A DNA stretch of 64,000 bases. Origin: Notolepis coatsorum (lineage: Eukaryota > Chordata > Actinopteri > Aulopiformes > Paralepididae). Positions 11,600 through 22,390 of this stretch are shown piece by piece. The notes below the pieces were generated by a model. The model did not search any database, was not told the DNA's origin, and saw nothing but the letters and a program-made list of their open reading frames with translations. Location of the stretch: positions 69,299,548 to 69,363,547 of the forward strand of contig OZ020586.1 in assembly GCA_963971535.1 (NCBI GenBank). Reading direction: 5' to 3'. Made by a program: the position numbers and the translations under genes. The number at the start of each line of letters is the position of its first letter. Position 1 is the stretch's first letter.

Positions 11600-12615
11600 T
11601 GCTTGTGTAGTTATTTTTCTGTTAACTTATTCACATGGATTTTAAAACTGAACCTTAAGTTATAGTAACAGCAAATATTTGAGTTGATTAACTTAAAAAT
11701 TTGAGTTGATTAACTTAAAAGAAATGAGGCATTAGATTGCCTCACTGTCTTTGAGTTCTGTTAACTTAATCACATGGATTTAAGGTTGAACCTTAAGTCA
11801 CAGTAACTGAACATATTTGAGTTGCCTCCACTTGAGAACCTTAAGTCACAGTAACTGAACATATTTGAACTGCCTTAACTGAGAACTGTAAGTCACAGTA
11901 ACTGAACATATTTGAGTTGACACCACTTGAGAACCTTAAGTCACAGTAACTGAATATATTTGAACTGCCTTAACTGAGAACTGTAAGTCACAGTAACTGA
12001 ACATATTTGAGTTGACACCACTTGAGAACCTTAAGTCACAGTAACTGAATATATTTGAATTGCCTTAACTGAGAACTGTAAGTCACAGTAACTGAACATA
12101 TTTGAGGTGACTCCACTAGAGAACCTTAAGTCACAGTAACTGAACATATTTGAACTGCCTTAACTGAGAACTGTAAGTCACAGTAACTGAACATATTTGA
12201 GGTGACTCCACTAGAGAACCTTAAGTCACAGTAACTGAACATATTTGAATTGCCTTAGCTGAGAACTGTAAGTCACAGTAACTGAACATATTTGAGTTGC
12301 CTCCACTTGAGAACCTTAAGTCACAGTAACTGAACATATTTGAACTGCCTTAACTGAGAACTGTAAGTCACAGTAACTGAACATATTTGAGTTGACTCCA
12401 CTTGAGAACTGTAAGTCAGAGTAACTGACCATATTTGATTTGACTTAACTGAGAACCTTAAGTCACAGTAACAGACCATATTTGAGTTGCCTTAACTGAG
12501 AATTGTAAGTCTTAGCCAACTGAAAACATTTGAGTTTATCAACTTAAAAAAATTGAGGCATGGGATGGCCTCAATTTTTTTAAGTTCTGGAAACTTATTC
12601 GGGTTTACAGTGTAC
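11600..12615. repeat. 48-bp minisatellite inside a probable DNA-element body
   Basis: From 11788 to about 12510, about fifteen 48-bp units (ACCTTAAGTCACAGTAACTG then AACATATTTGA...) alternate between two versions (CCTTAAGT and CTGTAAGT), giving a 96-bp dimer. Similar edge words flank it on both sides: GAGGCATTAGATTGCCTC near 11727 and GAGGCATGGGATGGCCTC near 12553, each a small palindrome. The right edge ends ATTCGGGTTTACAGTG. This layout is common in non-autonomous DNA transposons, but a matching left terminus was not found. Confidence 0.7.
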
Positions 12616-13249
12616 TGTGTAGCCTGCCTGTTGCAGTTGTGACAGTCTTTTCCTCCGTTCTGGCAGTCCTGTGGCTGCAAGACAGCCCAGGTCGCTTCTT
12701 AACCCCCCTCCCAGCCCCCCGGGTTTGCATAGACATTTTAGGAAAAGGGGAAACCATGATGCATACATGTATAGGATACTATTAATTAGAAAATAAATCA
12801 TAATTATGTTTGTGAGCAACAGCACCAGGCACGAGAGTTCATTCGTTTCTGTCCGTAAACAGAGGTTCGAAATGATCCAGCTCATCTTTGACTTGCTAAG
12901 AGACGTGGACAAATGCAGGCCTTTCAGCAAACCAACTAACATTTTTGAACGTTGCCCCCCCTCACTTCAAAATGTTCTCATTACATCCACGTAAGATTAA
13001 CGACGTAAACTCAACGCCGAGATATCAAACGCCACGTAACCACTCACTTACCCGCGTGATCCTATACCACTGATCCACACTGTAGTGACGTCTCCAATAT
13101 TCGATTATATTAACCTAAGCACCTTACCCTATCTGCGCTCTCATTCAGAATCCATCTGTACAGTCGAGGTCAGAGTCGATCCTTGTGATTCCCGACTTCA
13201 CCAGCCCTCGCCGACACAAAACATCCCATCCTGGAATCGCGCTCTAAAC
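12616..13249. other. No gene seen
   Basis: Open frames here are short, lack recognisable motifs and have no consistent splice context. Confidence 0.5.
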
Positions 13250-14184
13250 TTAACACTTTGAGTGCCACTCACGAGATATCTCGGGTTTTTAATAGTGACG
13301 TTGAATGCCACTCACGAGATTTCTCTGATTTTTTTTTTTAGCGATCTGGAAAATTATTGCATCACCCGAGCCTACCCGAGTATAGCCGAGGGGCGCCGGC
13401 GATCACTGTGGTAAAAAGCGCCCCCTGACGTCTCCCAGATGACATAAGTGATTTTGGAATGGACTCAATGAAAATGAATGGGGGAAAAAATCCGGTACTC
13501 CACATTTTCCATTCCACTGATCCAGCCGGGGTTACCACAGTTCATTCTGGAACCTCAGATCCCTGCTGATCATGGAGTTCTACAGTATCGCATTGGATCC
13601 ATACACGTATCGATTTTTTCGAATGGTGATCAGGAATTGGAATATACCAGTTGGATACCATCTGATGTCAGGTAAGGACTCTATGTTATCAGTGTTAGGA
13701 TAATCAGAGTAAGTTTGATGAAGATATAGGCTGTTTTGTGAAATGTCTTCTTTCGGTTTCACTGTAAAAGTCCGAGAGGAAATCAACGAGTTGATTATCA
13801 GTGCGCGGCCGTAATGTGCTTGCGTGCACGTATAATATTGATCATCTAGCGTTTATTTGAAAACGATTCATAAAAAGGCAGACGAATATCAACGTTGTGG
13901 AATATTCCACTAAAAGACGATTTTCATAGAATGCTCCAGAACGGGCTGTTTTTTATATCAAAACGGGGGCTTTTCTAACTGCTCTGAAACGGAAACGACG
14001 CGATAAAAAAACAATCTGCCTTGACAGCACTGACTGGAAAATAGTCTTTGATAATGCGATGGGCAGATTAGACACATAGCCATAATTTAAAACATAGATT
14101 AGGCGATATTAACGTTAACATTGGCGCCGATGGTGGCATTCAGCCGGTAAAAAGGAAAACCAGGCGTGGCGCTCAAAGTGTTAA
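13250..14184. mobile_element. piggyBac-type MITE (copy D)
   Basis: The element is 935 bp and bounded by TTAA on both sides. The left end TTAACACTTTGAGTGCCAC is matched by the right end GTGGCGCTCAAAGTGTTAA with one mismatch. This is the TIR style and TTAA target of piggyBac elements. No transposase is present. An extra copy of GAATGCCACTCACGAGAT lies just inside the left end (about 13301), a subterminal direct repeat. Confidence 0.85.
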
Positions 14185-15784
14185 TAGAACTCATCTCTGC
14201 TCTACCGCCCCACCCCCCTGCACGCAAAAACAACATCCACACCGGGCCCCAACTGGTGGCTACTGGCTACACGACCAAATACACAACCCCGTTCTCCCCT
14301 TCCAGACAGCAAAACTTCTGCACTGCAACACCTTAACCCCGGTCCTTTCTACCGCTTGCTCTCAATATGGGAACAATGCCGAACGGGTCTTACAACGGCA
14401 CCAATTCTGTCGTATATTTCTAATCAATATCTAAGGTTATTTACAGTACAATGAGGTTGCTATCTGGAAAGGAATAAGGGTCATAATGATAGAATGGTCT
14501 TCTCTACTGATAGAGAAATAAACTGTGCAGTCCAAAAAAATGAACTATAGTTCAACTCCAAACGTTTATTTTGCCTCGGGGCTCAGAGTGAATTCAGAAG
14601 GTTGTTGTTTACATACAAGGATTATTTCATAGTACATCAAATATGTTTGTACATAGGCTTAATAAGGTTTGCACATCAAACCTAGTATGCACATAAACAG
14701 TAGTCATGGTTATCAAATGAAATAGAGAATCTTACTGAGCATTTCACATGAGTAAACCTGGTCAAACAGATAGGAATCTGTACATGTTATTCTAACCAAC
14801 CATAATGGGCCCATGATTTTACTCACATGAAACGGCAGCATTCTCTGGATGGGCGTGTAGTGAGAGACGCAGACCCTAGGGGGGTCTGGCCTCTCTCTCT
14901 AACACTGTTTTCTATTATATACCCTGATATCGACCAATAATAGCAGTCTAGTAGTACGTTTTGGTCCAATCAGGTTTGTCTTCTGGGGGCGGTCCGCCCC
15001 CCTCCCAGTCTTCCTCCTCGGGGTCTTCTTCCAGTATCAACAGCGGGGGGTCTTCAGGTGGCTTTTTGATGACTGGACAGTTTAACACTAAAATCTTTTC
15101 TAATCTGTACCTTAAATGTAAGAAGTTACATATTATGTATTCAGCATTAACCCAATGTGGAGTTTGTCTATATTTTAATACCAGATTTCCTATATAAAGT
15201 ATCACAAGCCTGCTTTTTCCCAGACTGAATTTATAGTTCTAAGGTTTAGTTTCTAACAAGCTTTACAACCAGAGTGAAATAGCATTATTACTTAAATAAC
15301 CAGTTTGACATTATAAATGATATTCAAATACCTTTTTATCTACTAAGTCAGTTTAATTAATATGATCTTGTTTATGACCATCTCCATGAACCTTTAGCAA
15401 AAGCAAGTTAGGTCTGTGACCAGACCTCTGTTTTCTCTGCCTGTAATCTGCTCAGCTGTGGCCACATTTACATACAGTACTCAGTCACACGAGTGGGGGT
15501 TTGAAATGTCTGTCTCCTAAATACAGTTCAACAACAGAGGGGGTTTGGTTGACCGTCTCTGAAATCTGCTAACAGTTGAGTAATCCGTTTGTGTGGGGGT
15601 TGGCCTGAAGGCTCTCCCCAGAATGTCACACAACACTGATACCTGATACCGTTTGTTCCAAACGGCACCCCAGATTTCTTGCATTTTGGTTTTCTAATTA
15701 TACACACTTTTGTTGTGAAATACACAGTCAAAGATACCACAACCTCTTTATATATGTTTTGAAAATGCAGGAGCAGCTATGATT
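14185..15784. other. Unassigned non-coding stretch
   Basis: No reliable exon, TIR pair or target duplication was seen. Sequence is mixed, with a GGGGGCGGTCCGCCCCC palindrome at about 14986 and a short Ser-rich open frame (14961-15197) without homology clues. It may be the 5' flank or intron of the minus-strand exons, or an old repeat not recognised here. Confidence 0.4.
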
Positions 15785-15973
15785 ATCCCTACCGCCGGAA
15801 ACAGAACATCCAGGATGAACTTCACTTCATCTGTGAATTCCACCAGAGATGGTGTTTTGTGCAATATGTCCCCAAGATGCCTGTAGAGGGTGTTTGTGTT
15901 CATCAGTGATGAGGTAGACGGGGACCTCAGGGGACTTCTGGTGGAAGTATTTCACCTTCCCGTTGAGTACATC
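15680..15973 (-). pseudogene. Exon fragment, possibly PWWP3A/MUM1-like
   Basis: Read on the minus strand, an acceptor TTGTTGTCAG at 15974-15983 opens a frame with KVKYFHQKSPEVPVYLITDE. After a one-base shift near 15898 the reading continues as TLYRHLGDILHKTPSLVEF and DEVKFILDVLFPAVGIIIA before a stop. The last block resembles, from memory, the C-terminal helix region of PWWP domain-containing DNA repair factor 3A (MUM1) proteins, where DEVKFxLDVLxPEAII is typical. The shift means this copy is damaged. The homology is a recollection, not a search result; protein-like composition and the splice acceptor are what the sequence shows. It is the most 3' exon of the minus-strand series. Confidence 0.4.
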
Positions 15974-16185
15974 CTGACAACAATTTTGTGACAATAGAAT
16001 CAGTGCTTTGTGTGGTGGTTATGTGAATCAAAACAGGCATGAAATGTCACGTACATTCATTAAAAAGATACAGTACAAAAATGTAGTGAGTTAAATTATG
16101 TAAGTTGATCATATTCCTAAAGACCCTAAAGGTGAAGCTTTACTTTGAGATCAAATATGAAAATTTGCTAAATACCACCAAATAC

Positions 16186-16380
16186 TGTTCAGCGTTCTGT
16201 GATTGGACAATGAGGTCCACCTGTCTCTTCTCCTCTGCAGAGCGGTCAATGGCTGCCTGCACATGAGCTGGAAGTTCTGTAGTGCTTCCACCCCCGCGTG
16301 GGACTCTGTACACCGGGTTATGGTTTCCCTTAAGCAACCCTCTGGCTTCATTGGTCCAGAAGGCAAACATCTGGCCATAC
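16186..16380 (-). pseudogene. Exon fragment upstream of the 15.9-kb exon
   Basis: On the minus strand, TTTTGAAG precedes an open frame with YGQMFAFWTNEARGLLKG, PVYRVPRGGG, LPAHVQAAIDRSAEEKRQVD and LIVQSQNAEQYLVVF. Possible donors are a GTGGTA near 16188 or the following bases. The final block (EEKRQVDLIVQSQNAEQYL) resembles the EExVEFIVxxKxxExHL block that precedes the C-terminal helices in MUM1/PWWP3A-like proteins, so it may join the next exon at 15973. It could equally be the tail of the SENP-bearing gene just upstream. No methionine start is implied; it is an internal exon. Confidence 0.4.
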
Positions 16381-16573
16381 CTTCAAAACAACAACATTAA
16401 TCTTAAGTATTGGATAGGAAAAGGCTATGGCCTTGATGCCTGGGCTTTTTCCTATATCTTTTTAATGATGTTATACTGATAGAATGCAGGTGTTAATTTA
16501 TGCATCCAACAAATGATCCATTAAGTTTCAGATGTTTTACATCTTCTGCCAGTGACCCTATAAATTAAGTGTT

Positions 16574-16676
16574 ACCAAAATGAATAAACGTATTGGTCAG
16601 GGCTGTCATACCCTTGTACTTGGAAACGCTCCATTAGAAAGAGACACCACCACTTGCGGATCAAAGGCATGTCCAT
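16574..16676 (-). pseudogene. C-terminal SENP/Ulp1 (C48) protease exon
   Basis: Minus strand: acceptor TTTCTTTCAG, then MDMPLIRKWWCLFLMERFQ. The DMPxIRxWWCxxLME pattern follows the catalytic CGVF block in C48-type (Ulp1/SENP, SUMO-protease fold) domains of fish multigene families. The frame continues to a stop near 16574, or a donor (CAA-GTACAA) is used. It follows the 15-residue exon at 18415-18459 in phase, so the two read FEFHE-MDMPLIRK. Between them the intron carries a LINE and a hAT element. Confidence 0.6.
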
Positions 16677-16739
16677 CTGAAAGAAATTAGAGTGACGAGG
16701 ATCATCTTTAGTCCATAATGTATTCCTTCGGCCATACGA

Positions 16740-18325
16740 CTTAAGAGGTCTCCTGGGTTCAAGGTAGTGGTAGGCGCTATCGAGGTAACAGCAAAGGAGG
16801 AAGTCACATACTTAGGATGTGTTTTGGACAACACCTTATCAGGGGTGAGCATGGCACAAAAGGTGGTCACAAAGATCAATCAGAGAATAACATTTCTCGG
16901 TAGAGTGTCCACCTATATTAACAGGTCAGCAATGGAAGTCCTGGCAGGGGCACTGATCCAATGTCATTATGACTACGCATGCTCCTCCTGGTACACTGGC
17001 ATCACAGTAGCACTGAAAGGTAGGGTACAGACAGCTCAGAACAAATTAGTTAGAATGATTTTAAAACTCCATCCCAGGACTCACCTTACACAGACACATT
17101 TTAACAGCCTCAAATGGCTCAGGGTTGAGGAGAGGGTCTCAATTAAAACTCAACATGACACACAGGATACTCGGGAATACTGTCCCTCAATATCTTAGTG
17201 GAAACATGGTAAGGGATGTACACGGACATGCCACCAGGGGGAGTCCTACAGACATCGTCCCAGTGAGATGCAATAGAAAAGCCTATGGCTTTATTGCAGA
17301 CCTGGGCATTGTACAGCCCGCGGGCCGTGGATGATTCTGACCGGCCCGCGAAAGATTAAATGATAATTAAAAAAAATTAAAAATATATATTTCTTTAATA
17401 TTTTCTTTTCTTTTAACTTTTTTTTTTCATGTCAACGTTCACACACACAATATACGCTTAGGAGACATGCTCAGAAGATGTTGGTTCTCTTTGGATCCAC
17501 CTACATATGTGAACAGACATTCTCAGTCATGACGTTTACCAAGTCCAGGTACAGATCCTCTCTCACTGATGAACATCTGGCAGCTGTGCTTCGCATCTCC
17601 ACCTCAGACATGCAACCTGACTTTGATGGACTTGTTAAAGCTCAACAGAGACTGGATTTCTCACACTGAATGAAAAAAAAAGAACTGAAGAACACTAAAA
17701 TGTGGAAATATAACAAGTGAAATGGGACACTTGATATTTTTTTTTCTTTTTTTGCACAGTTCTGAAAACATTAAATGTTTAATATAGGCATGTAAAGTAA
17801 AAAAGGCTACAAAACTGGGACACTTTTCTTTACACAGTTCAGTGACATGTCTTGTTTATTTTTGCTATAAGATGATGTGATGTCTTTAGAAAGCTAAGAA
17901 AATCCTTGTTTCAATAGTATATGAAACTCAAAATGCCCTTTGTTATTAATGTTTCACATTTTGTTTATCATTTTGGAAATAAATTCTATTTGAATAAATG
18001 ATATTTTTGAAAGCTAACCTCACATTTTAATTGCCAAATAATAACATACACTCTTACCAGGGGTCAAAACAATGCCATTTACTGCTTTTTATATAGAAAT
18101 AAAAATTTATATTATGCATAATTGAGTTTGGAATTTTGGCCCGGCCCCCCAACATATTTTCAGTTGCTCATTCGGCCCCCTGGGAAAAATAATTGCCCAC
18201 CCCTGCTTTATTGTGTTTATTTGAATCCTATTGGTAAATGGAGAAATGTATACCTGTTCATATTGTGATCAAATGTATATGTGTGATTTCCATTCTAAAT
18301 CAATAAACTATTCTATCCATCTATC
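16740..18325 (+). mobile_element. 5'-truncated CR1/L2-group LINE, split by a hAT
   Basis: A plus-strand frame at 16767-17198 encodes the region after the RT palm: TYLGCVLDNTLSG, INQRITFLGRVSTYINR, EVLAGALIQCHYDYACSSWY and QNKLVRMILKLHPRTHLT. This matches, position for position, the minus-strand LINE at 26797-28083 (TYLGSILEANL, LAGALIQGYYDYACTSWY, QNKLVRLLLDLTPRTHLT), so they belong to one family. A frameshift lies near 17140. The hAT at 17297-18205 interrupts it; LINE sequence resumes at 18214 and ends in an AATAAA-like, ATCT-rich tail near 18325. It lies in an intron of the minus-strand SENP gene. Confidence 0.8.
17297..18205 (+). mobile_element. hAT deletion derivative with transposase C-terminus
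   Basis: The element is 909 bp, flanked by the 8-bp duplication CTTTATTG (17289-17296 and 18206-18213), with imperfect ends CAGACCTGGGCATTGTA and ATAATTGCCCACCCCTG. An open frame at 17478-17669 encodes the hAT C-terminal dimerisation block: LFGSTYICEQTFSVM, RSSLTDEHLAAVLRIS. The N-terminal and catalytic parts are absent, so it could move only with help. A sister copy is at 30957-31834. It inserted into the LINE, giving a relative age. Confidence 0.92.
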
Positions 18326-18414
18326 TATTCTCTTCCAGATGAATAGTATGGTGCAAAATAAACATTATTTTAACTCGGTTAATTGTTCTGTGGTTAAATG
18401 GTATTCTAACTTAC

Positions 18415-18459
18415 CTCATGGAACTCAAACCCTGTGTTCAGGACAAGGGACAGGGTGTA
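18415..18459 (-). pseudogene. 15-codon SENP exon
   Basis: Minus strand, between acceptor CTGTTCCAG and donor GAG-GTAAGT: YTLSLVLNTGFEFHE. It joins the preceding exon (GNDCGVFMLM) and the next (MDMPLIRK) in phase, giving a continuous C48 catalytic end. Both splice sites fit the consensus, which supports a real, once-spliced gene rather than a processed copy. Confidence 0.65.
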
Positions 18460-18544
18460 CTGGAACAGAGAAAGCGGAAAGCAATATTTATCATAATGTT
18501 GACAAAAGCCGGCATGTAATTATTAACAAAAAAATAGACCTTAC

Positions 18545-18656
18545 CATAAGCATAAAAACCCCACAGTCATTTCCATGGAGCTGATGTGGTAGGTCCCCCA
18601 TATCATTCCCAGTTTCTTCTGTCCAGGTCCCAGGGGCGATTTGCTGTGCTAGATTG
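18545..18656 (-). pseudogene. SENP/Ulp1 (C48) catalytic-cysteine exon
   Basis: Minus strand, acceptor TTTCTCTATAG and donor ATG-GTAAGG enclose a frame with LAQQIAPGTWTEETGNDMGD and LPHQLHGNDCGVFMLM. NDCGVF is the active-site cysteine motif of C48 cysteine proteases (Ulp1/SENP family, which cleave SUMO-like proteins). The histidine and aspartate part of the catalytic triad would lie in more 5' exons, which are not seen between here and 19396, so the domain is incomplete. It is most likely the 3' part of the gene whose zinc-finger exons lie at 19.4-26.2 kb. Whether anything is transcribed cannot be told. Confidence 0.65.
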
Positions 18657-18675
18657 CTATAGAGAAATATATAAT

Positions 18676-19129
18676 AATTTTTTCTTTTATCTACTTTTTC
18701 TCCCATCCCAATTTCGTATCGTCCAATTCTACCCTCCCCTGTCTCGAACGCTGTTAGGCCATGCCTCCCACAAGCCGGCTGCAATGTGGACGAAGCCTTA
18801 CATCACGTGTCCCCTCCGGTACTTGAGGAAGCAGCCGTCGCATCTTTTCACCTGCACAGCGCGATCTCTCAGCGTCGGGGGTCTGCGTGGGAGGGACACG
18901 CCGCCCCCGTCGCTTCCTGATTCTGCTGCGCAGGCGCACCAACCGACCTGTAGGAGTCGCTGTCCACAACGTCCGATCCCCACCCATCAGCTTCCCACCC
19001 CCTAATACTGCCAATTGTATTAGTATGAACGACCAGCCAAGCTGATCGCAATGCGGAAAGCTGGGCTCAAACCCAGCGTCTCCTGCATTGGTGGTGAGCG
19101 CCTTGCCCACTGCACCACCTAGCCGCCCC
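18676..19129 (-). mobile_element. tRNA-derived SINE
   Basis: Read on the minus strand, it begins GGGGCGGCTAGGTGGTGCAG (A-box region) and has GGTTTGAGCCC (B box), as in tRNA-headed SINEs. It ends in an A-rich tail near 18676. The direct repeat AGAAATATATAAT flanks it (18663-18675 and 19130-19142), the signature of target-primed insertion. Length is about 454 bp. It sits in the intron next to the SENP catalytic exon. The LINE partner of its tail was not identified. Confidence 0.88.
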
Positions 19130-19395
19130 AGAAATATATAATTATTGAGAGAAGATAAATGTGACAACCAATGATAACATTGGTACTGTAATCAGAACAT
19201 AGCAAAACCAGAGGCTATAGGAACGTAGCCAAACCATTAGGGTTGGGTATGGTTTAATTTGTTTCCATTGTGGTGCCAAAAAAAATAACTGCAGTATGGA
19301 CCTTAGAGAAAAATATTATGGAAAAACCAAATGTACTGTAGCAATTCATTTGTAAACGAACCCAATATTTCAAAGAAGGTTTTATCAAACATTAC

Positions 19396-19535
19396 CTCTA
19401 GCATGTTCCGAATGGTGATGCATAAAGGGAGAGCGAGTATGGTATGGTCATTAAAGTTATGTAAACCTTCTTTCCACTCTTGGTACCGGAAGTAGGTTCC
19501 ACATTGTGGGCAGGATTTACAGTAGGTTGAGATGT
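19396..19535 (-). pseudogene. Cys-rich exon of an HMG-domain-3-like gene
   Basis: Minus strand, acceptor TTTCCAG and donor GAG-GTAATG. The frame reads ISTYCKSCPQCGTYF, RYQEWKEGLHNFNDHT, ILALPLCITIRNMLE. From memory this CPxCGxxxRYQEWxxGxHNFND pattern is characteristic of the HMG domain-containing protein 3-like family that is expanded in fishes. The 5' phase fits the exon at 20023-20735 (joined ...TTQVVQ-DISTYC). This exon itself has no stop or shift. The middle of the family protein, expected downstream, is not visible before the SENP exons, so that part has been lost or lies elsewhere. Confidence 0.6.
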
Positions 19536-20022
19536 CTGGAAATCCAAAGATTCAACAAGACAGTTTACAACACATTGAATAATATATATAAGAGAAACAA
19601 ATCCTCCACAGTAGATTTTAATAAGATAATAAATTAGATTAACATTAATGTTCACAGATGTTACGTTGTCATTGACACTCTCTCGATGTCGAGCCAATGC
19701 AACACAACAAGGAGACGGCAGTCAAAGTAGTAGTTAATAAAATAATTACCATGGATGAAATGAAGAATAAACGAAAGTAACGACAGACAAGAACACATTC
19801 TACACAGACAGGATCAGCACCAGACTAAAGGGAAGACAGAATACTTATACATGAGGGGATGACGAGACAAGACACACCTGGGTTAATTGTAAGTGGGTAC
19901 AGCTGAGGGAAGAACGATAGGGACTACAACACCATGACAGAACTACAACTAGACATGACAAATCACATTAGGAGCACCTGATCAGGGCACAAACATAGAC
20001 CCACACATAATAACAGACCTAC
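19536..20022 (-). other. Intron-like stretch
   Basis: No coding signal was seen. It lies between the donor CAAG-GTAGGT at 20022 and the acceptor at 19536 of the minus-strand gene. Confidence 0.5.
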
Positions 20023-20735
20023 CTTGAACAACCTGTGTGGTGGTGAGGATTTTGGCCTTGCAGGTAATGAGGACTGGGTCACTCAGGGGGATGTTGTCTG
20101 GGCAGTGCTGGCATAACATTTCCTGTGGAATGAGGTGCCTTGGAAATTCTTTCTCCACTGATGGAAGGCGTATGTCTTCAGGGAGAACAGCAGACAATTT
20201 CTTGTTTTGTAGGATATACCGCACCATGCCTTCCATTATTTTAGCATCTGTTGGTGGATACGTTAGATCTCCCAGATCAGTCTCCTCATCATGACTGTCT
20301 CTGTCCTCTGTTGCCATGCTCTCGAATTCCACGTCAGTACTCCGGACTTTTCGGAAGAGTTCGCGGTCTGTCTGAAATAAGTGCCATTTGGCGATGTATT
20401 TGTGTGGGCATGATCGCTTTGTGTTATGTATTTTCGACATGTATTTTTTTTTGTGTCATATGACACCATGACTCTTCCCAAACGACTGTAATGTGAAAGT
20501 GTGGGTTCATAAACAGATATGTATTTTTTGGCCTGAGGGGCTCCAACTTCAGTCTTCACAGAGAGAGGTATTTGGTTGTCTTTCCTAAGCTTTTGTCGAG
20601 TGAGGCAGAGCTGTTTTTTGTCATCACCAAACCACTTGCTGGTTTGATTGATTGTGTGCTGGAGTTTAGAGGACTGTATACAACTTTCACATTAGGGGTT
20701 TGGTCGGATGCCTTAACTGCTAAGCTAATTGTACC
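20023..20735 (-). pseudogene. Large exon of the HMG-domain-3-like gene, frameshifted
   Basis: Minus strand. Consecutive frames read SDQTPNVKVVYSPLNSST and KPASGLVMTKNSSASLDKSL, then TEVGAPQAKKYISVYEPTLS and HYSRLGRVMVSYD, then RSCPHKYIAKWHLFQT, RLPSVEKEFPRHLIPQEMLC and LCQHCPDNIPLSDPVLITCK. The two switches (near 20560 and near 20445, the latter at a poly-A run) break the reading frame, so this copy is probably a pseudogene. Cys/His pairs (RSCPHKYIAKWH, CQHCPDN) suggest metal binding. The donor CAAG-GTAGGT joins the exon at 19535 in phase. Assignment to the HMG-domain-3-like family is by recollection. Confidence 0.6.
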
Positions 20736-21311
20736 AAATTACACAACTGAGTAAACAACTTAAAATGGAGTCACCTAGACTAGAAAGAGCGAGGAAACTG
20801 TTTGAATCATAATGCCATTTTATATAAACAAAAGGGGGAAAAACATACATACAAATATTATTTATTACTTTATACAATTCCTAATTAAATACTATAGCTA
20901 AATTTAGATGGGCGCCCAAATGGTTCTATTAAAGTGTTCTGGCCAACGTTGCCGCGGTTACCAATGCAGCAGAGGAACAATTCCCTCTGCAGTACGAGAG
21001 AGGTGGAGAGAGTTAGTAATCCTGGTGGTGAGAAAGAACCCGGATGCGTGAACACTTAAGGTAACCTACTTGCGTTCAGCGTTTCTCTGATTGGCCACGA
21101 CGCCCACGTGACCGCGCGCTAGCCCGCCCCCTTATCGCCGCCTGCCGCTCCTGTGTGTTGCAGCGCGGCACGAGCAGCAGAGGTCCCTCACGGAAATGAA
21201 ATGCGGAAATGTAATGTGTCACATACTGTAGGTCGCATAGGTAATATTAATAGGTTGCTGCGGCATTATGCATTCGTAATCCCCCCTACATAACCATGCA
21301 GGTTGATCAAG
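20736..21311. other. Unassigned stretch between exon and fold-back element
   Basis: No exon could be read. A GC-rich segment near 21050-21180 (GCGCGCTAGCCCGCCCCCTT) stands out from the AT-rich surroundings. Confidence 0.4.
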
Positions 21312-21395
21312 CAACGCTCGCGCAATACCTAGCTTAATAATAAGTAGGCAATTGGCACAAGTGTAAATTATACATTCGTCACTCAGTTTCAATAT

Positions 21396-21466
21396 CGACG
21401 GATAGCTCAACTCGTTCGTCAGCTTGCTGTAGAGCCTATGGTCCGTCGGTGACAAGTTCGAATCAC
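21396..21466 (+). other. tRNA-like sequence in left arm of X2
   Basis: TAGCTCAACTCGTTCGT resembles a pol III A box and AGTTCGAATC a B box, about 50 bases apart. The acceptor and T stems do not pair convincingly, so this is tRNA-derived or tRNA-mimicking, not a functional tRNA. A T run follows at 21470. Confidence 0.6.
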
Positions 21467-21649
21467 TTAATTTTTTTTTTATGTTTAATTAATTTATCAT
21501 CTCTCTATATAAACGTAACTAGCTATTCATATCAATCGAAATAACGTTCATCTCCGATATTTAAACATGGTCCCCAAAATGAATGGAAGCGAATGAGGAG
21601 CCTGACACCTGGGAGGAATGGGGGTGTTGCAGCGTTGGGGATGTACAGT

Positions 21650-21880
21650 ACACACTTAACTCTGTATTGTACAGTACAGTACACTTAACTCTGTATGTAC
21701 AGTACACACTTAACTCTGTATTGTACAGTACACTTAACTATGTATGTACAGTACACTTAACTATATGTATTGTACAGTACACTATATGTACAGTACACAC
21801 TTAACTCTGTATGTACAGTACACTCTTAACTCTGTATGTACAGTACACTCTTAACTCTGTATGTACAGTACACTCTTACT
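21650..21880 (+). repeat. About 25-bp minisatellite in the X2 centre
   Basis: About eight to nine irregular copies of ACTCTTAACTCTGTATGTAC and AGTAC with length variation. Confidence 0.85.
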
Positions 21881-22243
21881 GATTAACTAGAAACTGTACA
21901 TTGTAACGCAATGTTATATAATGTTATTTCGCGTTTTTATTCATAACGTTATTTCGCGTGACAACACTGTACATCAGTGGAGGCTGCTGACCAAATTTTT
22001 AGGTGAAGCACAAATTATTATATTATATTATATATTAAATTATATTTTTTAAACATCCCCAACGCTGCAACACCCCCATTCCTCCCAGGTGTCAGGCTCC
22101 TCATTCGCTTCCATTCATTTTGGGGACCATGTTTAAATATCGGAGATTAACGTTATTTCGATTGATATGAATAGCTAGTTACGTTTATATAGAGAGATGA
22201 TAAATTAATTAAACGTAAAAAAAAAAAAAAAAAAAAATTGAAG

Positions 22244-22312
22244 TGATTCGAACTTGTCACCGACGGACCATAGGGTATACAGCAAGCTGACGAACGAGTT
22301 GAGCTATCCGTC
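22244..22312 (-). other. tRNA-like sequence in right arm of X2
   Basis: Reverse complement of the left-arm block with a few changes; A-box-like and B-box-like words (AGTTCGAATC at 22246-22255, minus) are preserved. The A run at 22217-22237 is the T run on the transcribed strand. Confidence 0.6.
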
Positions 22313-22390
22313 GATATTAAAACTGAGTGACGAATGTATAATTTACACTTGTGCCAATTGCCTACTTATTATTAAACTAGGTATTGCGCG

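Noticed and set aside
12806-12994. 62-codon frame as a small gene
   Set aside because: No splice sites, start context or recognisable motif; the opposite strand is equally open.
14961-15197. Ser/Gly-rich 78-codon frame
   Set aside because: Low complexity from a GC-rich palindrome; no splice or homology support.
18754-19167. Open frames of 97-139 codons on both strands
   Set aside because: They fall in the SINE (A box, B box, target duplication).
21396-21466. Functional tRNA genes at 21.4, 22.2, 46.7 and 47.1 kb
   Set aside because: A and B boxes are present but acceptor, anticodon and T stems do not pair well; they lie in inverted repeat arms.
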